Positions 54,066 through 63,420 of a stretch of DNA of 64,000 nt are shown here, one piece after another; the stretch's first letter is position 1, and the number at the start of each line of letters is the position of its first letter. Source of the stretch: Pseudoips prasinana (taxonomy: Eukaryota > Arthropoda > Insecta > Lepidoptera > Nolidae); contig OX621261.1 of NCBI GenBank assembly GCA_951640165.1, positions 4,092,001 to 4,156,000 on the forward strand, written 5' to 3'. A program made the translations under genes and the position numbers. Under the pieces are notes generated by a model, which saw only the letters and a list, made by a program, of their open reading frames with translations, did not search any database and was not told the DNA's origin.

Positions 54066-54800
54066 TTTTGGGTTAATAATAATAATAATATATTTATTTC
54101 AGATAATAATTAATCCATAGTAATTTGTTAGTAATGGCTTAGAAATATGTTAGTACACTAATAAATCTATCTTACGTTAAAAATGGGAGCCCTGGAACCC
54201 ATGTGAACACTGTTCCAGTGGCTCACTATTGGGCAATCAATTTTGTGCAATATCGTATTTAGGAGGCTGCTGGTACTGTCTCGCACACGACGCATCAGGG
54301 AGGCAGTTCTTTTCCTTAAAATTGCCTTGAAGCAATCAGTCCTTGCTTCTGCAAACATACCTGATGCGCTGCACCAGCGGGACAGCCCCATCAGCATCCT
54401 AAAACCATTATTGTACTGTACACGTAGTGTTTCGAGTGACCTGCGACGATAACTGACCCATAAGCTGCAGGTGTACAGAGTTTGGCAGTAAGATTTAAAA
54501 AGTGCTATTTTCACTTCTCTTGTACACCGTGCAAACCTACGAGCCAGCATGTAAAACCTCACTGCCAAGGCCCTTCGTTCACGCTCTATGTCTAAGTCAT
54601 CTGAAAGGTCCTCAGTAATCCAGTGGCCCAAGTATTTAATTTTTGTAACCCGACTTAAAGGGATCCCATTAAGTCGCACTGGAGGGACAAATTTAGGTAC
54701 TTTGTTACCAGACTTAAACACCAACAGCTGACTTTTCACCGGGTTATACCTAAGCCCGTGAGCCTCTGCGTACCTCTCACAAATAACTTAATGTTGTGTG
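54066..54800 (-). pseudogene. 5'-truncated LINE with reverse transcriptase C-terminus
   Basis: The frame 54,167-54,739 reads KSQLLVFKSGNK, VTKIKYLGHWITEDLSDDLD, ERRALAVRFYMLARRFARC and WCSASGMFAEARTD, the part of a non-LTR reverse transcriptase after the catalytic core. The 3' side ends in an AAT microsatellite (54,076-54,092). It has no endonuclease or FADD motif. It belongs to a LINE family different from the 57-61 kb element. Confidence 0.75.
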
Positions 54801-54844
54801 GCTTACGGCTATCTTTTGGTGATATATATAATATCCTCCCAGTC

Positions 54845-55196
54845 GAATTTTGACCACGGCGGTCAGTCTCAATAGAGATTAGCCATCTGTGCGGGACATA
54901 TTATAGTGCACAAGTGTGTGCGTAAACACAGGAGCACTTTCTATTCCATCACTCTAATAATCCGATGGGACTTCTAGCGACATGGCCGGAAAGAGGTCAG
55001 GCACAGGGCCGACGGCATTACGTGCTCTCCGAGACACGGGGGTATAATACCACCAACTGCCAGACTTTGAGCTGATTGTGAGAAAATTTTCTTTTTACAG
55101 AAAAATCCCAAAATCACTTTTGTCCCGACCCGGGTTTGAACCCAGGACCTCGTTCTTTGCGGTTGAACACGCAACCGCTAGACCAACGAGGCAGTG
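54845..55196 (-). mobile_element. tRNA-derived SINE C with long body
   Basis: The head is at right (TTTGAACCCAGGACCTCGTT, CTAGACCAACGAGGCAG). The body to the left holds GGAAAGAGGTCAGGCACAGG and TAGTGCACAAGTGTGTGCG. A body-only copy lies at 24,960-25,180. Confidence 0.7.
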
Positions 55197-55199
55197 ATA

Positions 55200-55812
55200 T
55201 ATGTATTATATCTGTATCATCCACAGATATCTAAAATAGGAGATAGGCCGTCACACTAATATGCTATGCAGTCCAAGTGTCGCCAAATGAATTTACGCAC
55301 ACAATGACTCACTGAATAAATACGAAGACACGCACGCATTGCATTTACGCACTCTTTGAGATCTTCGCTCCCATTGGGTAACACATTCAAAATGGATTTA
55401 TGTGTTAGTTAATACATACAATGTGCAAGTCGCGTCAGCATGCACTCACACAAAGGCAGTACTACACTACAGCAGGCTATAGTGAGTTCCACGGGTAGTT
55501 GATAGAATGTTATCGGTATAATGGTAATTTAAGTATTCGATGGCGTGAAATCATTGACATTTGGATTGTATGGAAACCAAAAAATGATCAAATTTGTATT
55601 ACAGTAGAACTCATGTAAATCAAACATCGTAAACCTAAATCGAACTTACGTAGACTCCAAAAAATGTATAAAATTACCTAAGGCTTACCTAAACCTTGAC
55701 GAATTGTAAGGAAATATTTGATTTGTCAATTTTATTCAAATTTCGAGTAAGAGAGGTAAATTTAATAAATCTTATTTATTATATTCTCTCTTAAAGTTAT
55801 ATACCAAAACTA
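55200..55812. other. no recognised feature
   Basis: No supported ORF and no family match. Several ACGCACACA-type words around 55,300-55,360. Confidence 0.4.
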
Positions 55813-55813
55813 T

Positions 55814-55940
55814 GTACACACGGCTACATATCAAGCTATACATTTCCAATATAAGTTGACCCCTCATTGTATGGAAATCCTATACAACGCGAGATTAGCT
55901 TATACTGGAAATGTATATTTTGATGTGTAGCCGTGTGTAC
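55814..55940. mobile_element. 127-bp MITE with GTACACACGG ends
   Basis: GTACACACGGCTACATATCA and its near-complement GTACACACGGCTACACATCA at the right end; TAT flanks both sides. Confidence 0.65.
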
Positions 55941-56595
55941 TATCAAAAATCCGTATAATTTTAAAACATTCGTAAAATACAAACTATTTTAAAGTCAGTT
56001 ATTATGTTTGCTTTTGATATTTCAAATATTATCCATTATCTTTTTGTTTTTGTCTTTGTCTTTTATCTAATGACAATGACAAAACCGTGAGAGCAATCGA
56101 TATACGCGTTCGAGTACAGTGACGAAGGCAATCACTACGTCTCAAACAGCATGGCTCGCACCAAGAAAATGAGCAGCGTCCGTACTGCGCAAAAATAAGT
56201 GGGCGGTCATATCATTAAATGCATTATTCATTGCAGCGTAAGAACTATACATTGACACATCTAGCTATGAAAATCAGCAATGTAAAAGCACAATTCGAAC
56301 TAATAAGTTTAAATTCACCACTTGCATTTTTGTAGTAAAAGTCGGAATACTACATTAAATATGTTGTTTTTATAAAAATGAAAAGTGATCCCATCGGTGT
56401 GTAAATTAGTAGTTTCACTACGATGTTTACATGTAAAGATTGCACTGGACGGCATTTCGGGTAAAATTCAGTATTTCTGTCAGAAGCACCGACGTATTAA
56501 CTCGGCCGCGAAAGAGAAAAAACTGATGGCGTGTATGCTCGCTGCGCTTACTGTAGACCCCTAATACGCGTTAGTTTGTCCTCTCTCTAGTATTT
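55941..56595. other. no recognised feature
   Basis: AT-rich, ending in a more GC-rich stretch (56,490-56,580) before repeat E. No gene can be supported. Confidence 0.4.
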
Positions 56596-57219
56596 AATGC
56601 TCTGAGGTATGATCCCATGGGCGGGTGTAGTAATTGTCCCACAGTAATACCTGCCAGAGAACGGGACAGCGTCTGTAAACTATGACCATTATATTGCGAT
56701 CGCCAACCCGTCTGCTAAGCGTAGCGATTAAGGAAAACCGCAACATTCTTTGGAGAGCCTCTTGTCCAGCAGAGGACGTCATTTGGCAAAGATCTCCACC
56801 ACTGCCAATTCAAGAATCAAGAATCAAGAATCAATCATTTATTCACTGAATATGAGTGTATACATGAAGGTGTTAACAAATTTGATAGTTTCATCATACT
56901 CTGTCGATATGTCGACGTGTAAATATTGTTAAATTAGAGATAACATAATTATTTATATTAAACAATAATTTTACACAATTTTTAAACAATTTTAATTATA
57001 ATACATTCGATTTAAATCATATTACACATTAATATTTAATTAACAATTATAGATAAAACCGGTACATGTCACAATTACATAATATTTTATATTACACGTA
57101 TATGTCATAATTATCATCAAAAATATATAATAAAATGTCAAAGGTACATGTCAAAAAAAATCAAATATTATTAAAATTTTAGAAAATAACAATATAAAGT
57201 AGATGTGGTTGTAGAAACT

Positions 57220-60123
57220 TTATATTTTGGTGCAGACATCATTTTGTTTCCATTCAAAAAATTCTTTAATAGTATAAAAACAATTTTGTAAAAGCCATTT
57301 AGTCAAACTTGTTTTAAATGTTTCTATAGGTAGCTCTTTAATATTATTTGGCAGTGCGTTAAAAACTTTAATGGCCATCATAAAAGTACTCTTGTCAAGT
57401 ATTTTAGACTTGCTCCTTGGTAGGTGCAACCGATTATAGTGCCTGGTTTTACGAATAACGACCTCTTCATGCGTTGGAAAGTAACAGTTATACTTTTTAA
57501 CAAAAACTGAAATTTCTCGAACATATAACGATGGTAGAGGCAGTATTCGCAATTTCTGGAAAAGTGGCTTGCAACTATCAAGAAACCAGGCTCCACATAC
57601 TGCTCTAACACATTTCTTTTGTATTTTAAATGCTTTAATAGCATCAACTGAATTGCCCCATAGTGGTAATCCATATAAAAGTACAGATGAAACGTATCCA
57701 TGGTATGATAATAAAGCTGCATCCTGTGAGACAGTTTTTCTTATTCGTTTCAGAGCAAAAACGAACCGATTCAATTTATCGCAAATGTACTCTACATGGG
57801 ATTTCCAATTAAGATTTTTATCTATTTTTATGCCCAAAAATAAGCTAGCTTCTTCATTTTTAACCATTGTATTTTTGTATTTTATACTCAGCTGTGTTGG
57901 CTGGGTGGCATAATTGTGAAATTGAATTATTTTTGTCTTATCAATATTAACGACTAACCTATTATAATCAAGCCATGTCACTATGTTATTTAACGAGTCA
58001 TTTATTTCATCATTATACGTTTTTATGTCATTACATTTAAAAATTATGGTTGTGTCATCTGCGAATAGCAGTGTCTTATGTCTGGTTATGTCCGGCAAGT
58101 CATTAATGAACAATATAAACATAAGCGGCCCCAGTATACTTCCTTGAGGAACTCCCCGGAAGTTTTCTTTATATTCTGACCTGTAATGTGATTTTATTAC
58201 ACAACGTGCATTTTTTGCCATTCTTGTTATTTCCGTGCATTGTTTACGTTTATTTAAATAGCTGTGTAACCATTCATGCGCAACACCCCTAAAACCATAT
58301 CTTTCGAGCTTTTTGAGTAGTATTGTGTGGTCAATGAGATCAAATGCTTTACTCATATCTAGTAGCAAAGCTGCTACTTCTGTTTTACGATCGATGCATT
58401 CAGAGACTTCTTTTACAAGATCAAAACATGCAAGGGTGGTGGACATGTTTTTGCGAAACCCGAACTGAGCTCGTGTTAAAATGTCATGTTTTTCAATAAA
58501 TTTATTAAATCTAATAAGTATAGCTCGTTCGAAGACCTTCGACAGTACTGGATTAAGTGTTATTGGTCTGTAGTTATGCAGGTTTGTTTCGTCTCCTTTT
58601 TTATATAATGGTTTGACGATGGCAATTTTGAGTTGATCTGGAAATACACCCTCAATGAAAGACATATTTATTATATCACTTAGTGGTCTACAAATGAATT
58701 CAGCGCATAATTTTAAAACTTTTGTGCTTAATTCATCATAACCAACAGAGTTAGAGTTTTTTAAGCTTTTAATTATTTGGAATATTTCAATATGGTCCGT
58801 GGGCATCAAAAATATCGTATTTATTATGTACTTTAAATTGGAGATATTTGGGGGAGGGGTTCTACCATCAGGGGTATTCGTCAAATTAATAAAGAAGTCA
58901 TTAAATAATTCACATATCTCTATAGGGTCAGAGGTCCTTACATTATCGCAATTGATTTGATTTATGTCACGACTGTGGCTTGAATTGTTTATATTCGTGT
59001 TAATAGTATTCCATGTAGCTTTACATTTGTTTGCACTTTTCAATAGATAATTCATATTATTATTTTTTTGTGCACTATAGACACATTTTTTAAGTAATGC
59101 AGCATACCTTACGTATTTAATTTTATGTAAATGTTTGTCACTTTTAGAGAACATGTAGTTAAGGTACAGTTTTCTTTTTGTAGAGCATGATTTTTTAAGA
59201 CCCTTCGTTTTCCATCTATTTTTCATTGAAATATTGGACATTTTCAGTTTGAGCGTAGGAAAACATAATTCATGGAAAAGAGTTAGTAATTCATGAAATA
59301 TACTGAATTTTTGCTTGGTAAGACGTTCATTATAAACCTCTGAAAATGTTAATTCTGACAAACACTCACGAAATTTGGCAATATTTTCACTACTGTAATC
59401 CCTACGATATTCATACCAACTCTTCAGTGGCGGTTTTATTCTTTGTGTCTTAAAACAAACAATCTGACCAGTTTCGTGGTCTGACAAGCCAAGTTTTAGG
59501 ACTTCTGAATCAATTTTTTTTATGTTACTAGCTATAAGATCAATACAGGATAATTTCCGCGTAGCAGACTTGATATGAATACTGAAGTTATGGTTGTTTA
59601 GTATACTGACCAATTCGTTGGTGACATTACCCTTTTTAAGTATATTTATATTCCAGTCACCACAGATAATAATCTTTTTATTTATTTTTCTATTAGTCCA
59701 ATGCATGAGTAAGTCATTCAATTTATCTAAGAAGAGCGCTGAGTTACTATTCGGTGTCCTATAAATACATATTAATATAATATTAGGAGTTAATAATTCT
59801 ATGCCACAGCATTCAAAGTGTAGTGGGCATGCGTACCTTTTTATAATGTCAAGTGATTTGAATTCGAAGTCAGATTTTGTCAAAATACAAGTCCCACCCC
59901 GTCGCTGATTAGGACGACAAAAAGAATCAGCTAATGTGTACCCCTGTAATCTAATATTTGCTTCACAACCTTTTTGCACGAATGTTTCACTCAGGCATAT
60001 AATGTTTACGGACTTGTTATTTTGTGATAGTTCCGTTAACGTCAAATCAATATTATCTATTTTGTTCAATAGTCCTGCAATATTTTGATGAAGAATACGA
60101 AAGTTATATTTAGTATCATTCAC
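57220..60123 (-). CDS. LINE ORF2: apurinic-type endonuclease and reverse transcriptase
   Basis: 967 aa in the open frame. The N-terminal exonuclease-endonuclease-phosphatase domain has NIAGL, LSETF (Glu46), GDWN (155-158) and SDH (214-216). The reverse transcriptase has LLDMSKAFD (Asp589), GVPQGSILGP, and LLFADDT (FADD at 687-690). The C-terminus ends with VKIFNALPNNIKELP-type residues seen in all the LINE fragments of this window. These residues are as expected for target-primed reverse transcription, and no stop interrupts the frame. The first codon of the open frame reads GTG, and no ATG precedes the endonuclease domain. Translation therefore probably depends on coupling to ORF1 through frameshift or reinitiation. 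Confidence 0.92.
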   Translation of the reverse strand: MNDTKYNFRILHQNIAGLLNKIDNIDLTLTELSQNNKSVNIICLSETFVQKGCEANIRLQGYTLADSFCRPNQRRGGTCILTKSDFEFKSLDIIKRYACPLHFECCGIELLTPNIILICIYRTPNSNSALFLDKLNDLLMHWTNRKINKKIIICGDWNINILKKGNVTNELVSILNNHNFSIHIKSATRKLSCIDLIASNIKKIDSEVLKLGLSDHETGQIVCFKTQRIKPPLKSWYEYRRDYSSENIAKFRECLSELTFSEVYNERLTKQKFSIFHELLTLFHELCFPTLKLKMSNISMKNRWKTKGLKKSCSTKRKLYLNYMFSKSDKHLHKIKYVRYAALLKKCVYSAQKNNNMNYLLKSANKCKATWNTINTNINNSSHSRDINQINCDNVRTSDPIEICELFNDFFINLTNTPDGRTPPPNISNLKYIINTIFLMPTDHIEIFQIIKSLKNSNSVGYDELSTKVLKLCAEFICRPLSDIINMSFIEGVFPDQLKIAIVKPLYKKGDETNLHNYRPITLNPVLSKVFERAILIRFNKFIEKHDILTRAQFGFRKNMSTTLACFDLVKEVSECIDRKTEVAALLLDMSKAFDLIDHTILLKKLERYGFRGVAHEWLHSYLNKRKQCTEITRMAKNARCVIKSHYRSEYKENFRGVPQGSILGPLMFILFINDLPDITRHKTLLFADDTTIIFKCNDIKTYNDEINDSLNNIVTWLDYNRLVVNIDKTKIIQFHNYATQPTQLSIKYKNTMVKNEEASLFLGIKIDKNLNWKSHVEYICDKLNRFVFALKRIRKTVSQDAALLSYHGYVSSVLLYGLPLWGNSVDAIKAFKIQKKCVRAVCGAWFLDSCKPLFQKLRILPLPSLYVREISVFVKKYNCYFPTHEEVVIRKTRHYNRLHLPRSKSKILDKSTFMMAIKVFNALPNNIKELPIETFKTSLTKWLLQNCFYTIKEFFEWKQNDVCTKI

Positions 60124-61681
60124 GAAAAAGCTTTGAGCTCTGGGTCTGGTTCAATTTTTGCTGCATACGTTTAAAATAGTATGGTATAGTACCCTTACGG
60201 TGTATAGCACTGTACAATTCTGGCAGTGGTTTAGTTTTTAAGCCACAGTTCTGAATTTTTTTAATCTTATTAAAGTAGAAGGGAATGCTGCCTGCTCGTG
60301 GTAGAATATAATTTAACTTTTGTTCAGTTTTTCTGATATTAGTTTTTAACATTATTGATTTCGTATAATATTTTTCGTAATCCACAGTGTCAATAAATTT
60401 GTTAACAATACGTGCGAGATACATTGATTTTTTAAAATACTTATACATCATATTTAAATTTATTATGTCTGCATAGAATACATTGGCAAAACATCTTGAT
60501 AAAAGTTTTATAGATTCGTTCAGTTTATAATTATTTAGATGCATGTTTGAGGCGACATTAGTTATCAATATTTTAGCCTTACTATGTATTTTGAGAATGG
60601 CAGATAACTCCGCCGAGAACTTCACAGGGTTTGTTTCATTTGCCCCGACAGAAAGAATAAGCCAATCGTCACTATTTAAATTTTCCTTCAGTATACCTGA
60701 GTTTATTACAATATTTTCTAAGGTCGCGTTGGGGTATGACAGTCCCAATACTTCGTAGGTTTTCGGATTATTATAGTTCATTCTTGAGAGTTTTAGCGAA
60801 GACGATAGTCCGATTGTAGTTTGATCGCCCAAGACGAGAATCTTGCCTGTACTTTTTTCTTTTGTAGTACTAAAACATGAAGTTTGAGTTTCCTTATAAG
60901 TATTTAAGTTTTCTTTCGGTACTTTTACTGCACTGGACGGTGACTTAGATAATGTCGCTGTATCGCATTGAGTTTCAATACCGCGCATCGGTTGAATTCC
61001 AACTGTACAACTAGGTGTCGCTGTAGGCGCACAATAAGCTTTTATAATTGGTGAGAAATTACACGGTCTGGAGACAGCTTTGTTTTTTTGTGACTTGAGA
61101 GGGGTAGATCTCCGCGAGTCATTATTCGTTAATAACTGTTTAAGAATGTTATTTTTCTTCTGGCAGTCATGGAGCTCTGTTTGTAAACAATTTATATCGG
61201 TGTTAAGTTTGTCTATTTCTGCATGAGCGCTTTCTAATTGGCTTTTTAACAGTTCCACTTCAAGCTTAAGCTCCGTGTCTGTCTCGGTACTTATGTAAGG
61301 TAAGCTCATGGGTGTGTCCTCCAATAGCGTAGAGGTATCCATTAAATATTTGGACTCATTGGCAATATTTTCACAAGATGAATACAGTTTTTGGCTTCTA
61401 TTGTGTAGAGTAAGATCATGAAGTGGTTTTAACTCCTCTTTAAGAGACTCAGTGACTTGTTTCGTTATTTTAGGGCTTATAGCCTTCGTATTTCCATAGC
61501 AACATATTTTGCATCTCCATGACTTTTTTTGAACACTTGACATTTGTTGGAATTGTTTTATTATAATGTTTGAACATTTGAGGTCAAATATTTTTTTACA
61601 TAAGTTACACGATAAATGTTGACGAGACTTAATTTCATTGTTGCATTTATTGCAAACGATAATTTTTATATTCGGTGTCAT
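60116..61681 (-). CDS. LINE ORF1: zinc finger, coiled coil, SGNH-like esterase domain
   Basis: 521-aa protein. Residues 9-62 carry a PHD-like cysteine pattern (VCNKCNNE, SCNLCKK, FDLKC, WRCKICC). A heptad-like stretch near residues 140-185 (LKLEVELLKSQLESAHAEID) predicts a coiled coil for multimerisation. From residue 280 on there is an SGNH-hydrolase-like domain: ILVLGDQTT (Gly285-Asp286) and LSVGANET (block GAN at 346-348). The usual nucleophile Ser of the GDS motif appears as Gln, so catalysis is doubtful. CR1-type ORF1 proteins bind RNA and support retrotransposition. The frame is open throughout and the stop overlaps the start of the ORF2 frame. Confidence 0.85.
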   Translation of the reverse strand: MTPNIKIIVCNKCNNEIKSRQHLSCNLCKKIFDLKCSNIIIKQFQQMSSVQKKSWRCKICCYGNTKAISPKITKQVTESLKEELKPLHDLTLHNRSQKLYSSCENIANESKYLMDTSTLLEDTPMSLPYISTETDTELKLEVELLKSQLESAHAEIDKLNTDINCLQTELHDCQKKNNILKQLLTNNDSRRSTPLKSQKNKAVSRPCNFSPIIKAYCAPTATPSCTVGIQPMRGIETQCDTATLSKSPSSAVKVPKENLNTYKETQTSCFSTTKEKSTGKILVLGDQTTIGLSSSLKLSRMNYNNPKTYEVLGLSYPNATLENIVINSGILKENLNSDDWLILSVGANETNPVKFSAELSAILKIHSKAKILITNVASNMHLNNYKLNESIKLLSRCFANVFYADIINLNMMYKYFKKSMYLARIVNKFIDTVDYEKYYTKSIMLKTNIRKTEQKLNYILPRAGSIPFYFNKIKKIQNCGLKTKPLPELYSAIHRKGTIPYYFKRMQQKLNQTQSSKLFRE

Positions 61682-62065
61682 TATAATTATGTGCAGTATA
61701 GCGCCCTCTTGTGCGTCAGATCGTATTTCACTAGCAATATGCGGTATGCGCTACTAGATGGCGCTGATACCAATTTTACAGTTTATTTTAATGGCAATAC
61801 TGGTAATGTCTTATCAAGTACAATGATATTGTTTTGAATGCACTAACGGTAAGAATCATGAGAAATCAACTTGTATGTAAGCAATTGCAACTTCTCCCTC
61901 ACTTTGCTTTGTGCCGCCCTTTGCCACTTCAGCTTTGGCAATTCTGCGGGCTATGTCTGTTACTTTGGTTCGCCTGCCGAATTCGACATTTCTGAATCGA
62001 TCTCGCAGGATTTATTGATGGTCCGCCCAATATTGAAAAATAAAAATACTATCCGCACCCCTATT

Positions 62066-62400
62066 AGATGCCTCGTTGGTGTACCGATAGCATGTTCAAC
62101 TGAATATATAGTGACTTTCGATTTTTCTGTAAAGAAAAATTTCTCACTATCAGCCTGGATTCTGAGAGATGGCGGTACTTCCACGGCCTTGCTTCGGGGG
62201 GCACGTAAAGCCGTGGGTCATGTCAATTTACATACATACATACATTTCCAGTCGCGTTTCTTGTCGTCCCATCGGATCATGAGAGTGATGAAATAGAAAG
62301 TGCCCCTGTGTTGGCACCCACACTTATGCACTATAATATGGCCCACACAGTTGGGTAGTCTTCATTTAGACTAGCCGCTGCGGCCGAAATTTAACTAGGT
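62066..62400 (+). mobile_element. tRNA-derived SINE C, degenerate
   Basis: GATGCCTCGTTGGTGTACCG head with the B box region deleted, then TTCTCACTATCAGCCTGG and the body CCCATCGGATCATGAGAGTG. It abuts the leucine-rich-repeat exon on the exon's downstream side. Confidence 0.6.
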
Positions 62401-62433
62401 GGCCATTATTATATTACACGCCATTATCCTTAC

Positions 62434-62605
62434 CTGAAGCTCCTTGTATCTGTTACCGGATAAGTCCAAAAGCTCTAGCTGTGTCAGATTTAGTCTCCAG
62501 TCGTCGAAGAAAGTATCCAGCTGATTGTAACACAGGTCTAGATTCTTTAGCCTATGCAGCATATAAAAGGGCGAATAGTTACGTGTGCGGTTGTCCAGTG
62601 CAGAC
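62434..62605 (-). CDS. internal exon of a leucine-rich-repeat protein
   Basis: A 172-nt exon with acceptor CCATTAG before 62,605 and donor GTAAGG after 62,434. It begins with the last base of a split codon and ends on a codon boundary. The peptide includes MLHRLKNLDLCYNQLDTFFD and LTQLELLDLSGNRYKELQ, two LxxLxLxxNxL leucine-rich repeats. Such repeats mediate ligand or protein binding in Toll-like receptors and many secreted or membrane proteins; I cannot say which protein this is. No other exon of the gene is recognised in the window. Upstream exons would lie at higher coordinates, perhaps beyond the edge, and the LINE at 56.8-61.7 kb would then sit in the following intron. A retained fragment of a dead gene remains possible. 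Confidence 0.7.
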
Positions 62606-62719
62606 CTAATGGCAAATAATACCACAGTAAAAGATTGAAAAAGGTCTGTAGAGATGGTTTGAGCATGTAGAAAGAATGAATTAAAGAAGAATATTGGGTA
62701 ACATTCCTACGTCGACTGT

Positions 62720-62935
62720 CTCGTTATTCTAGCGGTAGCGTATTCAACTGTAGATAATGAGATTCTGGGTTCAAATCCCGGTTTGGGCCAAAAAGTGATT
62801 TTGGAAATTTTCTGTTAAGCAATTTCTCAGTATCAGCCCGACGTCGAGGCGCTGGCAATATCACACGCCCGTGCCTCAGAGAGCACGTAAAGCCGTCGAT
62901 CCTGTATGTACGGTGCACGTACAGGATTTTAATGT
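62720..62935 (+). mobile_element. tRNA-derived SINE C
   Basis: GTCTCGTTATTCTAGCGGTA, GGTTCAAATCCCGGTTTGGG and TTTCTCAGTATCAGCCCGAC. It ends just before the putative LTR. Confidence 0.7.
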
Positions 62936-62950
62936 ATATTTAGCAAATTA

Positions 62951-63185
62951 TGTTAGAAAAGGCCCGCGTTGTTGCACTTTGATCGCAACCTACATTTGGT
63001 ACTTAGTGCAATGACATGTAGCAGAACATTTTTATACATTTCTCATATTTAGTGTTCATAAAGACGTGGTTGGATTCGGACAACTTGCAGTTTCATTACG
63101 ATTCATCCCGTTGAACATTCATTTACATTTTACATACATTTAATTGCACTGACATTCAATGAACGGTTAACACACCGTACATTTT
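62951..63185 (+). mobile_element. putative 5' LTR of a retrotransposon (right edge uncertain)
   Basis: Starts TGTTAGAAAAGGCCCGCG after AAATTA. It is followed 230 bp later by TTTTTTTTGGTCCTTCGAA, where TGGTCC could be a tRNA primer binding site. The gag-like frame begins 240 bp further on. The second LTR is outside the window, so the ends cannot be confirmed. Confidence 0.4.
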
Positions 63186-63420
63186 TTTTGGTCCTTCGAA
63201 ATTTATTATTTTTGCAAGTACGGTCCGTAATTTCGGTCGGTTATTCGTTTCGTGTAATCTGGGTCGCGTCGTGTCGTACCGTGCCACGTGTGTTGCCGTG
63301 CAGGAGCATTCAAGGCGGTCGCAGCAATCCAGGTTCCGGAGCCTCACATTGCATCTGAGTAGTGGAAGAGTTCCTGATTTTCAAGTAAGATCGTTCTTTT
63401 TTTTCCTACCATACCAACAA

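Larger units (their letters stand above)
56808..61700 (-). mobile_element. near-complete CR1-like LINE
   Basis: Minus-strand non-LTR retrotransposon with two ORFs, a 410-bp 3' UTR and a 3' microsatellite tail of three GATTCTT-type units (56,808-56,835). Short tandem tails instead of poly(A) are typical of CR1-group LINEs, as is an ORF1 with a zinc finger and an esterase. The 3' end entered an older repeat at AAAGATCTCCACCACTGCC. The 5' edge beyond ORF1 is not visible, so 61,700 is a minimum. Confidence 0.85.

Noticed and set aside
57378..57913. ORFs of 114 codons on both strands
   Set aside because: Out-of-frame shadows of LINE ORF2.
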